This document shows positions 12,901-19,647 of a DNA stretch of 64,000 nt, piece by piece (positions within the stretch are counted from its first letter, which is position 1; each line of letters begins with the position of its first letter). A program made the translations under genes and the position numbers. The notes beneath the pieces were generated by a model. It was not told the origin of the DNA, searched no databases, and saw only the letters and a program-made list of their open reading frames with translations. The DNA is from Streptosporangium sp. NBC_01756. GTDB taxonomy: Bacteria; Actinomycetota; Actinomycetes; Streptosporangiales; Streptosporangiaceae. Where the stretch lies: the NCBI RefSeq assembly GCF_035917975.1, contig NZ_CP109130.1, positions 5,270,001-5,334,000 on the forward strand, in the 5' to 3' direction.

Positions 12901-15658
12901 GACCGTGACCGTACTGACCCCCGCGCTGACCCTCACCAAGAGCGCGGACAAGACCACGGTCACCCCCGGGGGAACCATCACCTACACGATCGACGTCACC
13001 AACTCCGGCCAGAACCCGTACACCGGGGCGACGGTGACCGATTCGCTGGCGAGGGTGCTCACGGATGCCACGTACAACGGCGATGCGTCCGCCACGAGCG
13101 GCACGGTCACGGTCGTCGGGTCCACCCTGACCTGGGTCGGCGACCTGGCGGTCGACGCGGATGCGACGATCACCTTCTCGGTCACCGTGCTCGATCCCGA
13201 CCCCGGTGACAAGCTGATCGTCAACAGCGTCTTCTCCGATGCGCTGGGCAGCACCTGCCCGTCCACCGGGACCTTCCCGGCATGCACGACGCTCGTCACG
13301 GTGCTCGTCCCCGCGCTGACCGTCACCAACGTCGCGGACACCGTCACCACCACCCCGGGCTCCACGGTCGGTTACACGGTCACGATCGTGAACACCGGCC
13401 AGACCCCGTACACCGGGGCGACGGTCACCGACGCGCTGGCCGGGATACTGGACGACGCCGTCTACAACGCCAACGCCACCGCGACGAACGGCAACGTGTC
13501 CTACACCAGTCCCACGCTGACCTGGACCGGTGACCTGGCGGTCGGCGCGAGCGCGACGATCACCTACACGGTCACCGTGCGCAACCCCGACACCGGGAAC
13601 AAGACCATGACCGGCGTGGTCGCCTCGTCCGCACCGGGCAGCACCTGCCCGGTGGGCGGTGGCGGCGGCTCTGCCTGCACCTCGACGGTGACCGTCCTGA
13701 TCCCCGCGCTGGCCGTCTCCGTCGCTGCGGACACGGCGACCACGACCCCCGGTGCCACCGTGCGGTTCACCGTCACGATTGCGAACTCCGGTCAGACCCC
13801 GTACAGCGGGGCGACCGTCACGGACGCACTGGCCGCGGTGCTGGACGACTCGACCTACGACGGCAACGCGGTCGCGGGCACCGGCACCGTCGTGCTGGCG
13901 GACTCCACCCTGACCTGGACCGGTGACCTGGCGGCCGGTGCGAGCACGACCGTCACCTACACGGTGAAGGTCAACGACCCCAGCGCCGGTGACAAGGCCA
14001 TGACCAATGTCGTCGCCTCGTCCGTGCCGGGCAGCACGTGCCCGGTGGGTGGCACCGCCCCGGCGTGCACCGCGACCGTCACCGTCCTGATCCCAGCCCT
14101 GAGCATCACCCAGAGCGCCAATGTGGCGACCATCACCCCCGGTGGCACGGTCGTCTACACGGTCGCGCTCACCAACACCGGGCAGACGGACTACGCCGCG
14201 GCCACCGTCGTCTCCGCGCTCGACGGGCTGTTCCCGGACGTGGTCTACAACGGTGACGCGACCGCGAGCACCGGCACCCTCGACTACACGGCGCCGAAGC
14301 TGACCTGGATCGGCGCCCTGGCGATCGGCGCGAGCGCCACGATCACCTATTCCGTCACGGTGAAGGATCCCGACCCCGGTGACAAGGCCCTGACCAGCAG
14401 CGTGACCTCGCTCACCCCGGGCAGCACCTGCCCGGCGGGCGGCACCGACCCGGCGTGCGCGACGCTCGTGCGGGTCCTGGTGCCGCAGCTCACGATCACG
14501 CAGACCGCCGACACCGGCACCGTCGTCGCCGGGAACGCCGTGCACTACACGGTGACGCTGACCAACACCGGCGAGACCGACTACACCGGCGCCGCGTTCA
14601 CCGAGTCGCTGGCCGGGGTGCTCGACGACGCCACCTACGACGGCGACGCGACCGCCAGCACCGGCACCGCCACCTACACCGACGGCGTCCTCGCCTGGAG
14701 CGGCAACCTCGCGATCGGCGCCACCTCGACGGTCACCTACTCGGTCACCACCATCTATCCTCCGCCGGGGAACAAGACCTTGACCGGCACCGTCGTCTCC
14801 ACCACTCCCGGGACGACCTGCCCTGCCGGGGGGACCGACCCCGGCTGCACCACGACCGTCACCGTCCTGGTCCCCGGCCTCGCCATCACCAAGACCGCCG
14901 ACAACAGCGGGGACGTGGTCGCCGGCGGCGTCGTCCAGTACACGATCGTGGCCACCAACACCGGTGAGGCCCCGTACGCCGCGGCCACGTTCACCGACGT
15001 GCTGACCGGAGTGCTCGACGACGCGACCTACAACGACGACGCGACCGCCACGGTCGGCACCGTCGGTCGCGTCGGCGACCTGCTGACCTGGACCGGGTCA
15101 CTGCCGATGCAGGCGAGCGCGGTCGTCACCTTCTCCGTCACCACCAGTAAGGAGGCGTCCCCCGGAGACGGAGTCCTCGACAACCAGGTCACCTCGGCGA
15201 CGACGGGTAGCACCTGTCCCACCGGCGGCACCGACCCCGGTTGCTCGGTCCTGACCGACGTGGCTGCCGTGAGCATCAACCTCACCGACCTGACCAGTGC
15301 TTTCACCCTGAGCGGGCCTCCGGATTCGACCGTCCGGAGCAACGGAGCGGTGACCATGACGGTCACCACGAACAACCTCGACGGTTACGCCGTCACCGTC
15401 CAGGCGGCGTCTGCCGAGCTCACCCCGGCTCAGCCCGGCAACACCGCCACCATCCCGGTCGGGAACCTGCAGGTGCGCGAGAGCGGCACGTCGGTCTTCC
15501 GGCCCATCTCGTCCGACGCCCCGCTGCTCATCCACGAACAGCCTGGCCCGTCCGCTCTCAACGGGGACGCCATCGTCAACGACTTCGAGGCCTATATCCC
15601 CTTCGTCCCGGCCGACGACTACTCGGGGACGCTCACCTACATCGCGACGGCCAAGTGA
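3911..15658 (+). CDS. Giant exported repeat protein: lectin-like head, TIG-like, FN3, putative-Ig and 21 DUF11-type modules
   Basis: About 3,915 residues. A signal peptide (basic MSRYRRPIARLL run, hydrophobic core, cleavage near the AAESA stretch, about residue 58) leads into a Gly/Asn-rich L-type-lectin-like domain (about 61-375). Next come a DUF11-like segment, a TIG-like domain (about 507-607), two fibronectin type III domains (about 607-797; both carry WTAPSSNGSAIT), three putative-Ig domains (about 797-1056; GSLPPGLTLN and GVLSGTP motifs), 21 DUF11-type repeats (about 1058-3783), and a C-terminal beta-rich domain. There is no LPXTG motif, membrane anchor or basic tail at the end, so it is secreted or held by a partner. 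The start is uncertain: ATG 3911 has a GGGGGCGG stretch 5 bases upstream; GTG 3878, ATG 3974 and ATG 3983 are alternatives. A role as an adhesive or stalk-like surface fibre is inferred. Confidence 0.85.
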   Translation: MSGDVRAGSRSGRRGLRAPGAMIIMSRYRRPIARLLVLALAGSALTGTSTVLAPAAESAIGTLLFDQPFHNNTANGEGAVVLPALPAGATGTNAACLTAVGNNSTGVLRSCPTDRDSQGNGKLRLTNATTNQAGGVFGAVSVPTSQGLDVTFNSYQYGGGNADGMAFVLAAVNPANPQSPANIGQLGGGLGYTSTGSLPGLAYGYLGIGLDVFGNYSTTTYQGSGCTNPAYIGSGGVKVAGQVVVRGPGNGTVGYCAINSTASSTTSPALPLRATTRTAVPVQVGVNPTGSILTTAAGLTIPPHSYRAVVTLVGGATRTLTGTLPAVSAGLYPASWLNADGTPKQLAFGWVGSTGAVTDFHELDNAKVLTISPVPELTVAQTSYNAATLQPGDPVTYTVVAGVAAGLNETAPISMTQTLPAGTVAAGAYGTGWVCAAPSGRSITCTNSNGPFTAGATLPPITVVGIVTGTGVTPSLVQTTTVATSSSADANPGYSSATTVGTLPATPGGITLSSTIGPIAGGNPVTVSGTNISTATAIEIGTTAQQTSGTPVVLLPCVSGATSGCFTNNGDGTLTIPSMPARATSATVSFTVVTQGLASAATYIYASAPAAPATPTATAGVTSATVTWTAPSSNGSAITGYVVTPYISGVAQTPVVFDASTTVRTLTGLTTAVPYTFTVAAVNAFGTGSPSTASNAVTPYAVPGKPVITAATAGSASALLTWTAPSSNGSAITSYVVTPYIAGVAQSTQTFASAATTQSVTGLTPGTAYTFTVTARNLAGAGPPSDPSSAVVPNTLPTFTFAAPPAGEVGAPYSVPLTVTGGTTPYVWSVSTGSLPPGLTLNAATGVLSGTPTTAGSYSFTARVTDASSATTTRAVTLVIAPPPVLTFAAPPGGEVSIPYSVSLTVSGGTAPYVWSITAGSLPPGLTLNTATGVLSGTPTAGGVFSFSVKVLDAQNQSDTRTVNLTIAALPTFTFNPPPSGQAGVAYSVPLTVTGGVAPYTWSLSAGSLPPGLTLNTATGVLSGTPTTTGSYPVTFRVVDANGLADTRAATLVITVGPLVITKTADASSAAPGGTVGYTVTVRNTGSSAFTGVTVNDALAGVLDDATYNGNASATAGSVSFATQTVTWTGNVAAGAVVTITYSVTVNSPDTGNKVLTNVVTSPTVGSTCPAGGTDPRCTATVTVSGLSIVKAAGVSTATPGQTIGYTVTVTNNGQTPYTGATFTDSFAGLLDDATYNADAVATSGNLSYTSPGLTWTGDLAVGASATITYSATVRNPATGNRTIANTISSATPGSTCPPGNPGTGCTATVTVLVPALAISSSADVTTTTPGSVVNYTVTASNTGQTAYVGASFTTSLVGTLDDATGNGDLSATSGTLVNNLNGTFTWTGDLAIGATVTITGSVTVKNPDNGSRVLTTSITSATPGNTCPAGNQAPACFTTVTVLIPGLTITKAADASTTTPGSVVNYTVAVTNSGQTPYTGATFADALTGVLDDATYNADAAATSGSVGFAGSTLTWAGDLAVGATATVSYSVTVADPGTGDKTLTNTVTSATTGSNCPTGSGDTRCADSVTVLVPQLTITDETDVSTTVPGGVVTYTLTLANTGQTAYTGISAEFTIAGFLDDATYNGDIVTSSGSIDVTPEGALLWTGDIAVGATVTIVGSVTVNDPDTGDKTLSTSITSAAPGSSCPVVGATAPGCFSVVTVLVPELTLEITADTLTATPGSTVTYTVTATNTGETAYTGAQVTDLLAEVINDAAYNGDATATSGSVSYTSPNLTWTGDLAVDASATITYSVTVNDPALGDKRMTNTLVSSTPGSICPSGSTDTRCTAVVDILVPGLTVAKSANATTTTPGATVGYTLTVTNAGQTPYTGATVTDALAGVLDDAVYNGDAAATSGGVSYTSPTLTWTGDLAVGASATITYTVTVNNPDAGNALLTNTAVSTATGSNCQSGSTDTRCTVSVPVARLVIDQSYTASTATPGSTITLNATFTNTGNVPYTGITISSLSAGTIDDAIPNGDQTASSGTLVLSATAITWTGNIPVGGVITVTGTLTVKNPDPGDKIITGTLVSTAPGNNCPSGGSDPRCTARLDVTVPGLTIIQTADTPVTVQGGTVGYTVVVTNSGQAPYTGATFTNALAGLLDDAVYNGDATATTGTVGFAGSSLTWTGNLAVGASATIAYTVTVRNPDPGDKLLSATISSPTTGSNCAPASGNTQCTSNVIVLVPALTITKTASLTTAVPGSLITYTVTAVNTGQLPYTGATFTDALAGVLDDAVYNGDAAATSGTVGFAGSDLTWTGDLAPGASTTVTYTATVDNPATGDLSLQNAITSTTSGNNCPSGGTDPRCSNSIPITDATTLTFDKVASIPSVAQGETVTYTVTISNSGLTPYVDATFTDSLTGVLDDATYNNDAAAGTGDVTYTEPELTWTGTVPAEGSTTVTYSVTANTPDVGDGILPNILVSDSAGGNCATASTDPRCTTVVTLARLAIVNTSDSPTYLPGEVVHYTTVMTNTGQTPYTGISVLFAGTGGVDDTVPNGDQSATSGLLSLGLDGLTWTGSIPVGGSVTLTGSVTVNNPDLGDRVIPLTSVSTAQGSPCLVETDPGCTLTVTVLIPELAVTKVADRTAVVPGGAVAYTVTIANTGEAPYTGATVTDDLAGVLNEATYNGDVAATSGTAGVTGTTLTWTGDLAVDETATVSYSVTAGSAGTGGKLLSNVVSSTEAGSTCPPASGNTACSAKVVILTPILTIVKTSSAASTTPGGTVTYTVTATNTGQVPFAAANFTDALAGVLDDAAYNGDVSATRGTATFGSQAVSWSGALNPGQAAVITYSVTVATPGTGDQRLINTVTSTTSGTTCPVGGTDSRCAKEVPVARITITNVTGVSTAIPTGVVGYTITVTNTGQVPYTSVVLNGLLAAVLDDATPNGDGVVSAGSFTLVPENAAVRWVLPLAVGATATATFSVTVRNPDPGNKTMRAVVTSDAPGNNCPVGSTDPTCVSTVTVLTPALTLTKSADKTTVTPGGTITYTIDVTNSGQNPYTGATVTDSLARVLTDATYNGDASATSGTVTVVGSTLTWVGDLAVDADATITFSVTVLDPDPGDKLIVNSVFSDALGSTCPSTGTFPACTTLVTVLVPALTVTNVADTVTTTPGSTVGYTVTIVNTGQTPYTGATVTDALAGILDDAVYNANATATNGNVSYTSPTLTWTGDLAVGASATITYTVTVRNPDTGNKTMTGVVASSAPGSTCPVGGGGGSACTSTVTVLIPALAVSVAADTATTTPGATVRFTVTIANSGQTPYSGATVTDALAAVLDDSTYDGNAVAGTGTVVLADSTLTWTGDLAAGASTTVTYTVKVNDPSAGDKAMTNVVASSVPGSTCPVGGTAPACTATVTVLIPALSITQSANVATITPGGTVVYTVALTNTGQTDYAAATVVSALDGLFPDVVYNGDATASTGTLDYTAPKLTWIGALAIGASATITYSVTVKDPDPGDKALTSSVTSLTPGSTCPAGGTDPACATLVRVLVPQLTITQTADTGTVVAGNAVHYTVTLTNTGETDYTGAAFTESLAGVLDDATYDGDATASTGTATYTDGVLAWSGNLAIGATSTVTYSVTTIYPPPGNKTLTGTVVSTTPGTTCPAGGTDPGCTTTVTVLVPGLAITKTADNSGDVVAGGVVQYTIVATNTGEAPYAAATFTDVLTGVLDDATYNDDATATVGTVGRVGDLLTWTGSLPMQASAVVTFSVTTSKEASPGDGVLDNQVTSATTGSTCPTGGTDPGCSVLTDVAAVSINLTDLTSAFTLSGPPDSTVRSNGAVTMTVTTNNLDGYAVTVQAASAELTPAQPGNTATIPVGNLQVRESGTSVFRPISSDAPLLIHEQPGPSALNGDAIVNDFEAYIPFVPADDYSGTLTYIATAK
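7084..15260 (+). repeat. Array of 21 tandem DUF11-type coding repeats
   Basis: Each unit is about 390 bases (130 residues). A typical unit reads LTITKTAD..TTPG..V.YTVT..NTGQTPYTGATFTD, then LAGVLDDATYNGDA, LTWTGDLAVGA, an ITYSVTV strand and a closing segment with two cysteines (TCP...DPRCT) that could form a disulphide. I count 21 units by their opening LxITxxAD-type strands. Similarity is high enough at the DNA level to leave long open frames on the opposite strand. Most units have the ITYSVTV form; units 3, 5, 8 and 12 carry TITGSVTV-type strands instead, so the array is a mosaic of at least two subtypes. Confidence 0.9.
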
Positions 15659-15747
15659 CGCGCCGCCGTTCCGGACGGGACCTCGGCAGGTCGTCGAGCA
15701 CGTCTCACCGCATTCACCTGACAAACGAACGATGTGAAGGAGAAGTC

Positions 15748-16497
15748 ATGGCAGAGATCCACCCCCGCACCGCAACGCGGCGCACCGCCACTCTCTGCGG
15801 ACTCGGTGCGTTCCTGGCCGTCACCCTCGCCACGCTCTCACCGGCGGCGGCCGTACTCAAGCCGCACCCGGAGGACGACGACAGGAAGGCGTCCGCGCTC
15901 ACCTCACATGGGGACAGCGACAAGGACAGAGACAGGGACAGGGACAAGGACAAGGACAAGAAGGCACCCGTCGCCGCCGCTCCCAAGCTGAGCATCAGTG
16001 TCGACAACGGCCGGACCGCCGCGCAGGAAGGGGACCGGCTCACCTACACCGTCACCGTCAACAACATCGGCACGGACAAGGCGCACGGGCTCGACCTCAC
16101 CCAGAGTCTGCCGACCGGCCTGCACTTCGTCTCGGCCGACGGCCATGGTACGGCGGCGAAGGGCCAGGTCCACTGGACCGTCGACGTGCCCGCGGGCAAG
16201 AAGGCGACCTTCCACACCACCGCCGAGGTGCGGGCCACGCCGGAGGACCTCCTGCGCCTGGCCACCGTCGCCTGCGCGAGCACCAAGGGGGACGACAAGC
16301 CGCTCGTCTGCGCCACCCACTCCGACCAACTGCCGGCCGGGGCGGCCGCCGCCGAGGCCGCCCGTGCGGCCGCCGATCCCGCCAGCCGGCTGTGGTACGC
16401 GGTGGCGGTGGCGGGCCTGCTGGCCCTGGTGCTGGCCGGGATGCTGTTCCTCCGCCGTTCCAGGCGTCGCGCCGGAGCACGGCGGTCGTCCTCGTAA
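15748..16497 (+). CDS. Membrane-anchored single-DUF11 protein, partner of the giant protein
   Basis: 249 residues from an ATG with GAAGGAG at 15736-15742. It has a signal peptide (ending near SPAAA), an Asp/Lys/Arg alternating linker encoded by a hexanucleotide repeat, one DUF11-like domain (LSISVDNGRTAAQEGDRLTY onward) and a C-terminal helix (LWYAVAVAGLLALVLAGMLF) followed by an arginine-rich tail. LPAGA lies 17 residues before the helix, so a non-canonical sortase signal is conceivable, but a plain membrane anchor fits equally well. It lies 89 bases after the giant gene on the same strand and shares its main domain, so it may tether or cap the giant fibre (inference). Confidence 0.78.
   Translation: MAEIHPRTATRRTATLCGLGAFLAVTLATLSPAAAVLKPHPEDDDRKASALTSHGDSDKDRDRDRDKDKDKKAPVAAAPKLSISVDNGRTAAQEGDRLTYTVTVNNIGTDKAHGLDLTQSLPTGLHFVSADGHGTAAKGQVHWTVDVPAGKKATFHTTAEVRATPEDLLRLATVACASTKGDDKPLVCATHSDQLPAGAAAAEAARAAADPASRLWYAVAVAGLLALVLAGMLFLRRSRRRAGARRSSS
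15913..15960 (+). repeat. In-frame hexanucleotide repeat (GACARG)
   Basis: Eight tandem hexamers of the type GACAAG/GACAGG encode the Asp-Lys/Asp-Arg linker of the anchored DUF11 protein. Slippage by whole units would change linker length without breaking the frame. Confidence 0.75.
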
Positions 16498-16509
16498 CAG
16501 CTCGGCGCA

Positions 16510-16543
16510 ACGGGGTACGGCACTCCCGCAGGCCGTACCCCGT
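16510..16543. terminator. Bidirectional hairpin between convergent genes
   Basis: ACGGGGTACGGC (16510-16521) and GCCGTACCCCGT (16532-16543) form a perfect 12-bp stem with a 10-base loop. It lies between the DUF11 partner gene and the opposing AraC-type regulator and can serve both. Confidence 0.7.
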
Positions 16544-16546
16544 CGT

Positions 16547-16963
16547 TCAGGAGGAGGCGGGTTTCGATCCTCCGTTCCTGACCGGTCGCGTGTGGATCTT
16601 GGCGACGCAGGCCGGGACGGCGGCGCCCTCGTCATGGCGGCGGGCCCGGTACGAGCTGGGGCTCTCGCCGACCAGCTCGGTGAACCGCGAGCTGAACGTC
16701 CCCAGCGACGCGCAGCCGACCGTGAAGCAGACCTCCGTCACCGTCAGGTCGCCCCGCCGCAGCAGCGCCTTGGCCCGCTCGATGCGGCGCGTCATCAGGT
16801 AGCTGTACGGCGTCTCCCCGAAGGCGGCGCGAAAGCTGCGGGAGAAGTGGCCCGGCGACATGAGGGCGACGCGCGCCAGCGCCGGAACGTCGAGCGGCTT
16901 CGCGTAGTCGCGGTCCATCAGGTCACGGGCCCGGCGCAACCGGACGAGGTCCTCCAACGTCAC
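16547..16963 (-). CDS. AraC/XylS-type transcriptional regulator, DNA-binding domain only
   Basis: 138 residues, essentially just the two-helix-turn-helix AraC domain: DVPALARVALMSPGHFSRSFR for the first HTH and the conserved TVTEVCFTVGCASLGTFSSR for the second, ending with the SPSSYR motif. There is no N-terminal ligand-binding domain, so it is either a stand-alone regulator or relies on its short C-terminal tail, which has one Cys. It is transcribed away from the ABC cluster upstream of it. Its target is unknown. Confidence 0.88.
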   Translation of the reverse strand: MTLEDLVRLRRARDLMDRDYAKPLDVPALARVALMSPGHFSRSFRAAFGETPYSYLMTRRIERAKALLRRGDLTVTEVCFTVGCASLGTFSSRFTELVGESPSSYRARRHDEGAAVPACVAKIHTRPVRNGGSKPASS

Positions 16964-17039
16964 CCGACCACCATCCCACAGCGCCGGACGCCGCCCGCGT
17001 CGGCCCAGTGCCCAGTGCCCAGTGCAGGCTCAAGACCTA

Positions 17040-17068
17040 GGCGACCGGCCCAGTGCAGGCCGGTCGCC
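17040..17068 (-). terminator. Second hairpin downstream of the ABC operon
   Basis: GGCGACCGGCC (17040-17050) and GGCCGGTCGCC (17058-17068) make a perfect 11-bp stem with loop CAGTGCA. Just beside it, 17003-17024 holds three copies of a 7-base CCCAGTG unit, and CAGTG recurs in the hairpin loop. Confidence 0.55.
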
Positions 17069-17105
17069 CTGGCTGCTCGACGGCGCAGCGCGCCGAGGAA
17101 CCGTG

Positions 17106-17137
17106 CATGTGCGCCCCCGCAGATGGGGGCGCACATG
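17106..17137 (-). terminator. Hairpin terminator directly after the ABC permease stop
   Basis: CATGTGCGCCCCC (17106-17118) and GGGGGCGCACATG (17125-17137) form a perfect 13-bp stem with a 6-base loop, one base past the stop codon of the last gene of the minus-strand ABC cluster. Confidence 0.75.
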
Positions 17138-17138
17138 G

Positions 17139-17855
17139 TCACTCGTCGCCGGTGAGGGAGAAGCTCCGCAGCCGCTGCCCCGCCCAGACGACCGCGCCGG
17201 CGGTGACGACGACCAGGGCGGGTACGGCGAAGCCGAGGGCGATCTCGGTGGACAGGAACGGCGAGGACGACAGCTGGTCGGCGACCGACTGGGCCCACTG
17301 CTGGATGGAGAACTTACGGGCTCCGGGGACGAAGTTGCCGACCACGCCCTCCCAGAGGAGCGCGTAGACGATGCCGACGGTGACCGCGTGCCGGGTCAGG
17401 ATGCCCAGCAGCATGAACACCGCCGCGTAGGCGACACCGCCGATCAGGGCGCCGAGGGCGAAGCCGTACGCGATTCCGGACTGGAGACCGACCAGCAGGT
17501 AGGCCGCGACGAAGGTCGGCACGGCGGCGAACAGCGCGAGGATCGAGGCGGCGACCAGGAACTTGGTCCGCGCGATGACCGGGCGGGAGATCGGTTTGGC
17601 CAGCATGTGGATGATGGTTCCGTCGTCGATCTCGGGGGCGATCACGCCGGTCCCCGCGATCATGCCCAGCAGCGGCAGCATGGTGCCGACGGCGAAGGTC
17701 TGCAGGAGCGTGACGGCGGCGCTCTCACCTCCGCCGCCGACCACACGCAGCAGCAGGGCCAGCCCGATCAGCACCAGCGGCAGAATGATCAGCAGCCAGA
17801 TCCGCCGGCGGCCGAGCAGCGCCCGATAGGAGATTCCGGCGATGACACCGTTCAT
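17139..17855 (-). CDS. ABC-2 type transporter permease
   Basis: 238 residues with about six hydrophobic segments (for example RIWLLIILPLVLIGLALLLR near residue 18), the layout of an ABC-2 exporter permease. The cytoplasmic stretch IAPEIDDGTIIHMLAKPISR after the second segment is typical of this group. The ATPase gene ends two bases upstream, so the two form a transporter. The substrate cannot be read from the sequence. Confidence 0.88.
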   Translation of the reverse strand: MNGVIAGISYRALLGRRRIWLLIILPLVLIGLALLLRVVGGGGESAAVTLLQTFAVGTMLPLLGMIAGTGVIAPEIDDGTIIHMLAKPISRPVIARTKFLVAASILALFAAVPTFVAAYLLVGLQSGIAYGFALGALIGGVAYAAVFMLLGILTRHAVTVGIVYALLWEGVVGNFVPGARKFSIQQWAQSVADQLSSSPFLSTEIALGFAVPALVVVTAGAVVWAGQRLRSFSLTGDE

Positions 17856-17857
17856 GG

Positions 17858-18772
17858 TCAGCCACTCCTGTTGATCAGATAGGAGAAGACGCTCTCCAGG
17901 TCTTCGTCGGCCGGCGAGATCTGCCAGATCCGCACCCCGGCGTCCTTGGCGACCCGGGGCAGCAGCCGGGTGAAGCGCCGGAAGTCGACGGCCCGCACCT
18001 CCAGGCCCGCCTCGGTGAGCGCGACCGCGCCGGAGGAGGCGTCGGCGATCAGGGCGGAGGCCAGGCGGCGGTCGTCGCTGGAGCGGACCTGGAACACGTG
18101 CGGCCGGTCGGTCATCCTGCGCCTGATCTCGCGGAAGTCGCCGGAGGCGGCGTGGCGGCCGGCGACCAGGACCTCGATGTGCTGGGCGACGCGCTCCACC
18201 TCCTCCAGGATGTGCGAGCTGAACAGGATGGTCTTGCCCGCGGTGCCCATGGCGCGGATCAGGTCCATCAGGTGCAGGCGCTGGCGCGGGTCCATGCCGT
18301 TGAACGGCTCGTCGAGCAGGAGCACCTCCGGGTCGTGCACGAGCGCCGCGGCGACCTTGACGCGCTGGCGCATGCCCTTGGAGTAGGTCTCCACCCTGCG
18401 GTCCTTGGCCGGCTCCATGTCGACCATGGCGAGCGCCTTGCGCGCGGCGTCCTCGGGGTCGGGCAACTGGTGGAGTCTGGCGCTGGACAGCACGTACTGC
18501 CAGCCGGTGAGGAAGCCGTAGACGGCCTCGCGCTCGGGGACCAGGCCGATCGAGCGGTAGATCTCGTGGTTGCGCCAGATCTTCGTGCCGTCCAGGGTCA
18601 CCGTGCCGCCCGAGGGGGCCAGGAACCCGGCCATCATGTGCAGCAGCGTGGACTTGCCCGCGCCGTTGGGGCCGAGCAGGCCGGTGACGCCGGGGCCGAT
18701 GGTCATGGTGACGTCGTTGACGGCGACCACGTTGCCGTACCAGCGTGAGACCTGGGCCAGTTCGATTCTCAT
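17858..18772 (-). CDS. ABC transporter ATP-binding protein
   Basis: 304 residues. Walker A is GPNGAGKSTLLHM, the signature is YSKGMRQRVKVAAALVHDP, Walker B is VLLLDEPFNGMDP, and the H-loop is FSSHILEEVERV. A C-terminal extension of about 80 residues is typical of ATPases paired with ABC-2 permeases. It overlaps the upstream permease by 4 bases and is followed by the 238-residue permease, placing it in one operon with two ATPase/permease pairs. Confidence 0.92.
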   Translation of the reverse strand: MRIELAQVSRWYGNVVAVNDVTMTIGPGVTGLLGPNGAGKSTLLHMMAGFLAPSGGTVTLDGTKIWRNHEIYRSIGLVPEREAVYGFLTGWQYVLSSARLHQLPDPEDAARKALAMVDMEPAKDRRVETYSKGMRQRVKVAAALVHDPEVLLLDEPFNGMDPRQRLHLMDLIRAMGTAGKTILFSSHILEEVERVAQHIEVLVAGRHAASGDFREIRRRMTDRPHVFQVRSSDDRRLASALIADASSGAVALTEAGLEVRAVDFRRFTRLLPRVAKDAGVRIWQISPADEDLESVFSYLINRSG

Positions 18773-19647
18773 CGGGCGGCAGCCTTCCGGTAGCGCAGGA
18801 CCAGGGCGGTCACCGACAGGGCGATCAGCGCGAGCATCACCAGGATCGCCAGGACGGTGCCCGCCCCCGCCGGGTAGACGGTGGACGCGGACGGCTTCGC
18901 GTCGAAGATGCCCACCTGCACCGCGGCGTCGACGAGGAAGAACGGGTTGATCATCCAGGCCAGCCCGGCGGCGGTGTAGTTGTTCGTCGACTCCATCGTC
19001 GCCGCGATGACGGTGGAGACGGCCGAGGCGAGCAGGTAGAAGGCGATGACCGAGGCCACGCCCAGGCCGCGCCTGGGGGTGAAGGAGGCGATCGCCACGC
19101 CGAGGCAGGCCAGCAGCACCGCGTAGCCGACGGCTCCGGCCATGCTGGTCAGGTAGTCGGCGGTGTGCGTCGGCCCGGGGAGGTCGACGACCACCTCACC
19201 GAGGAACAGCACGGTGAGCGGGACCGCCAGCAGCAGGAACATCGCCGCGATCATCGCCGCGAGCTTCGCCCCCACGTAGTCGATCAGCGTCACCGGGCGC
19301 GACAGGTAGAGCGGTAGCACGCGGAACCGCAGGTCGGGCGCCACCGTGTAGGGGGACTGCGAGGCCAGGAAGATCGCCAGCACGGCCTGCATGATGACCG
19401 CGTACTCGGTGTAGCGCATCCCCTCCTGCTTGACCAGTGCCATGATCGCGATGGAGACGACCGCGGGGAGCAGCATGATGCCCGCCAGCAGGAACGGGAT
19501 GATCTTCGCGCGGGCCGTACGGCCCAGCCCGAACACGCCGCGCAGGCTGTGCACGGCGAGTGCGGCGGTGGCGTGGGCGCGGCCGAGCCGTACGCCGTCG
19601 TAGTGGCGGTATCCGATGTCATGGATGACACCCGTGGGCTCAGACAT
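18769..19647 (-). CDS. ABC-2 type transporter permease
   Basis: 292 residues with an N-terminal cytoplasmic stretch (IHDIGYRHYDGVRLGR, a recurrent start in actinobacterial permeases of this type), then about six membrane segments. It overlaps the preceding ATPase gene by 8 bases and the following ATPase gene by 4, so the four genes are translationally coupled. The two permeases are of different length and not close copies; they may form one heteromeric exporter or two separate ones. Confidence 0.88.
   Translation of the reverse strand: MSEPTGVIHDIGYRHYDGVRLGRAHATAALAVHSLRGVFGLGRTARAKIIPFLLAGIMLLPAVVSIAIMALVKQEGMRYTEYAVIMQAVLAIFLASQSPYTVAPDLRFRVLPLYLSRPVTLIDYVGAKLAAMIAAMFLLLAVPLTVLFLGEVVVDLPGPTHTADYLTSMAGAVGYAVLLACLGVAIASFTPRRGLGVASVIAFYLLASAVSTVIAATMESTNNYTAAGLAWMINPFFLVDAAVQVGIFDAKPSASTVYPAGAGTVLAILVMLALIALSVTALVLRYRKAAAR

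Noticed and set aside
8330-14545. Two open frames of about 1,000 codons each on the minus strand (8330-11425 and 11552-14545)
   Set aside because: They are antisense to the DUF11 array. The repeats keep the same frame open, and the codon pattern and domains fit only the plus-strand reading.
15241-15747. Upstream extension of the DUF11 partner frame into the giant gene
   Set aside because: It overlaps the giant gene out of frame; the ATG at 15748 with GAAGGAG is the real start.
18098-18748. Plus-strand frame within the ABC ATPase gene
   Set aside because: Antisense to a gene with full ABC motifs.
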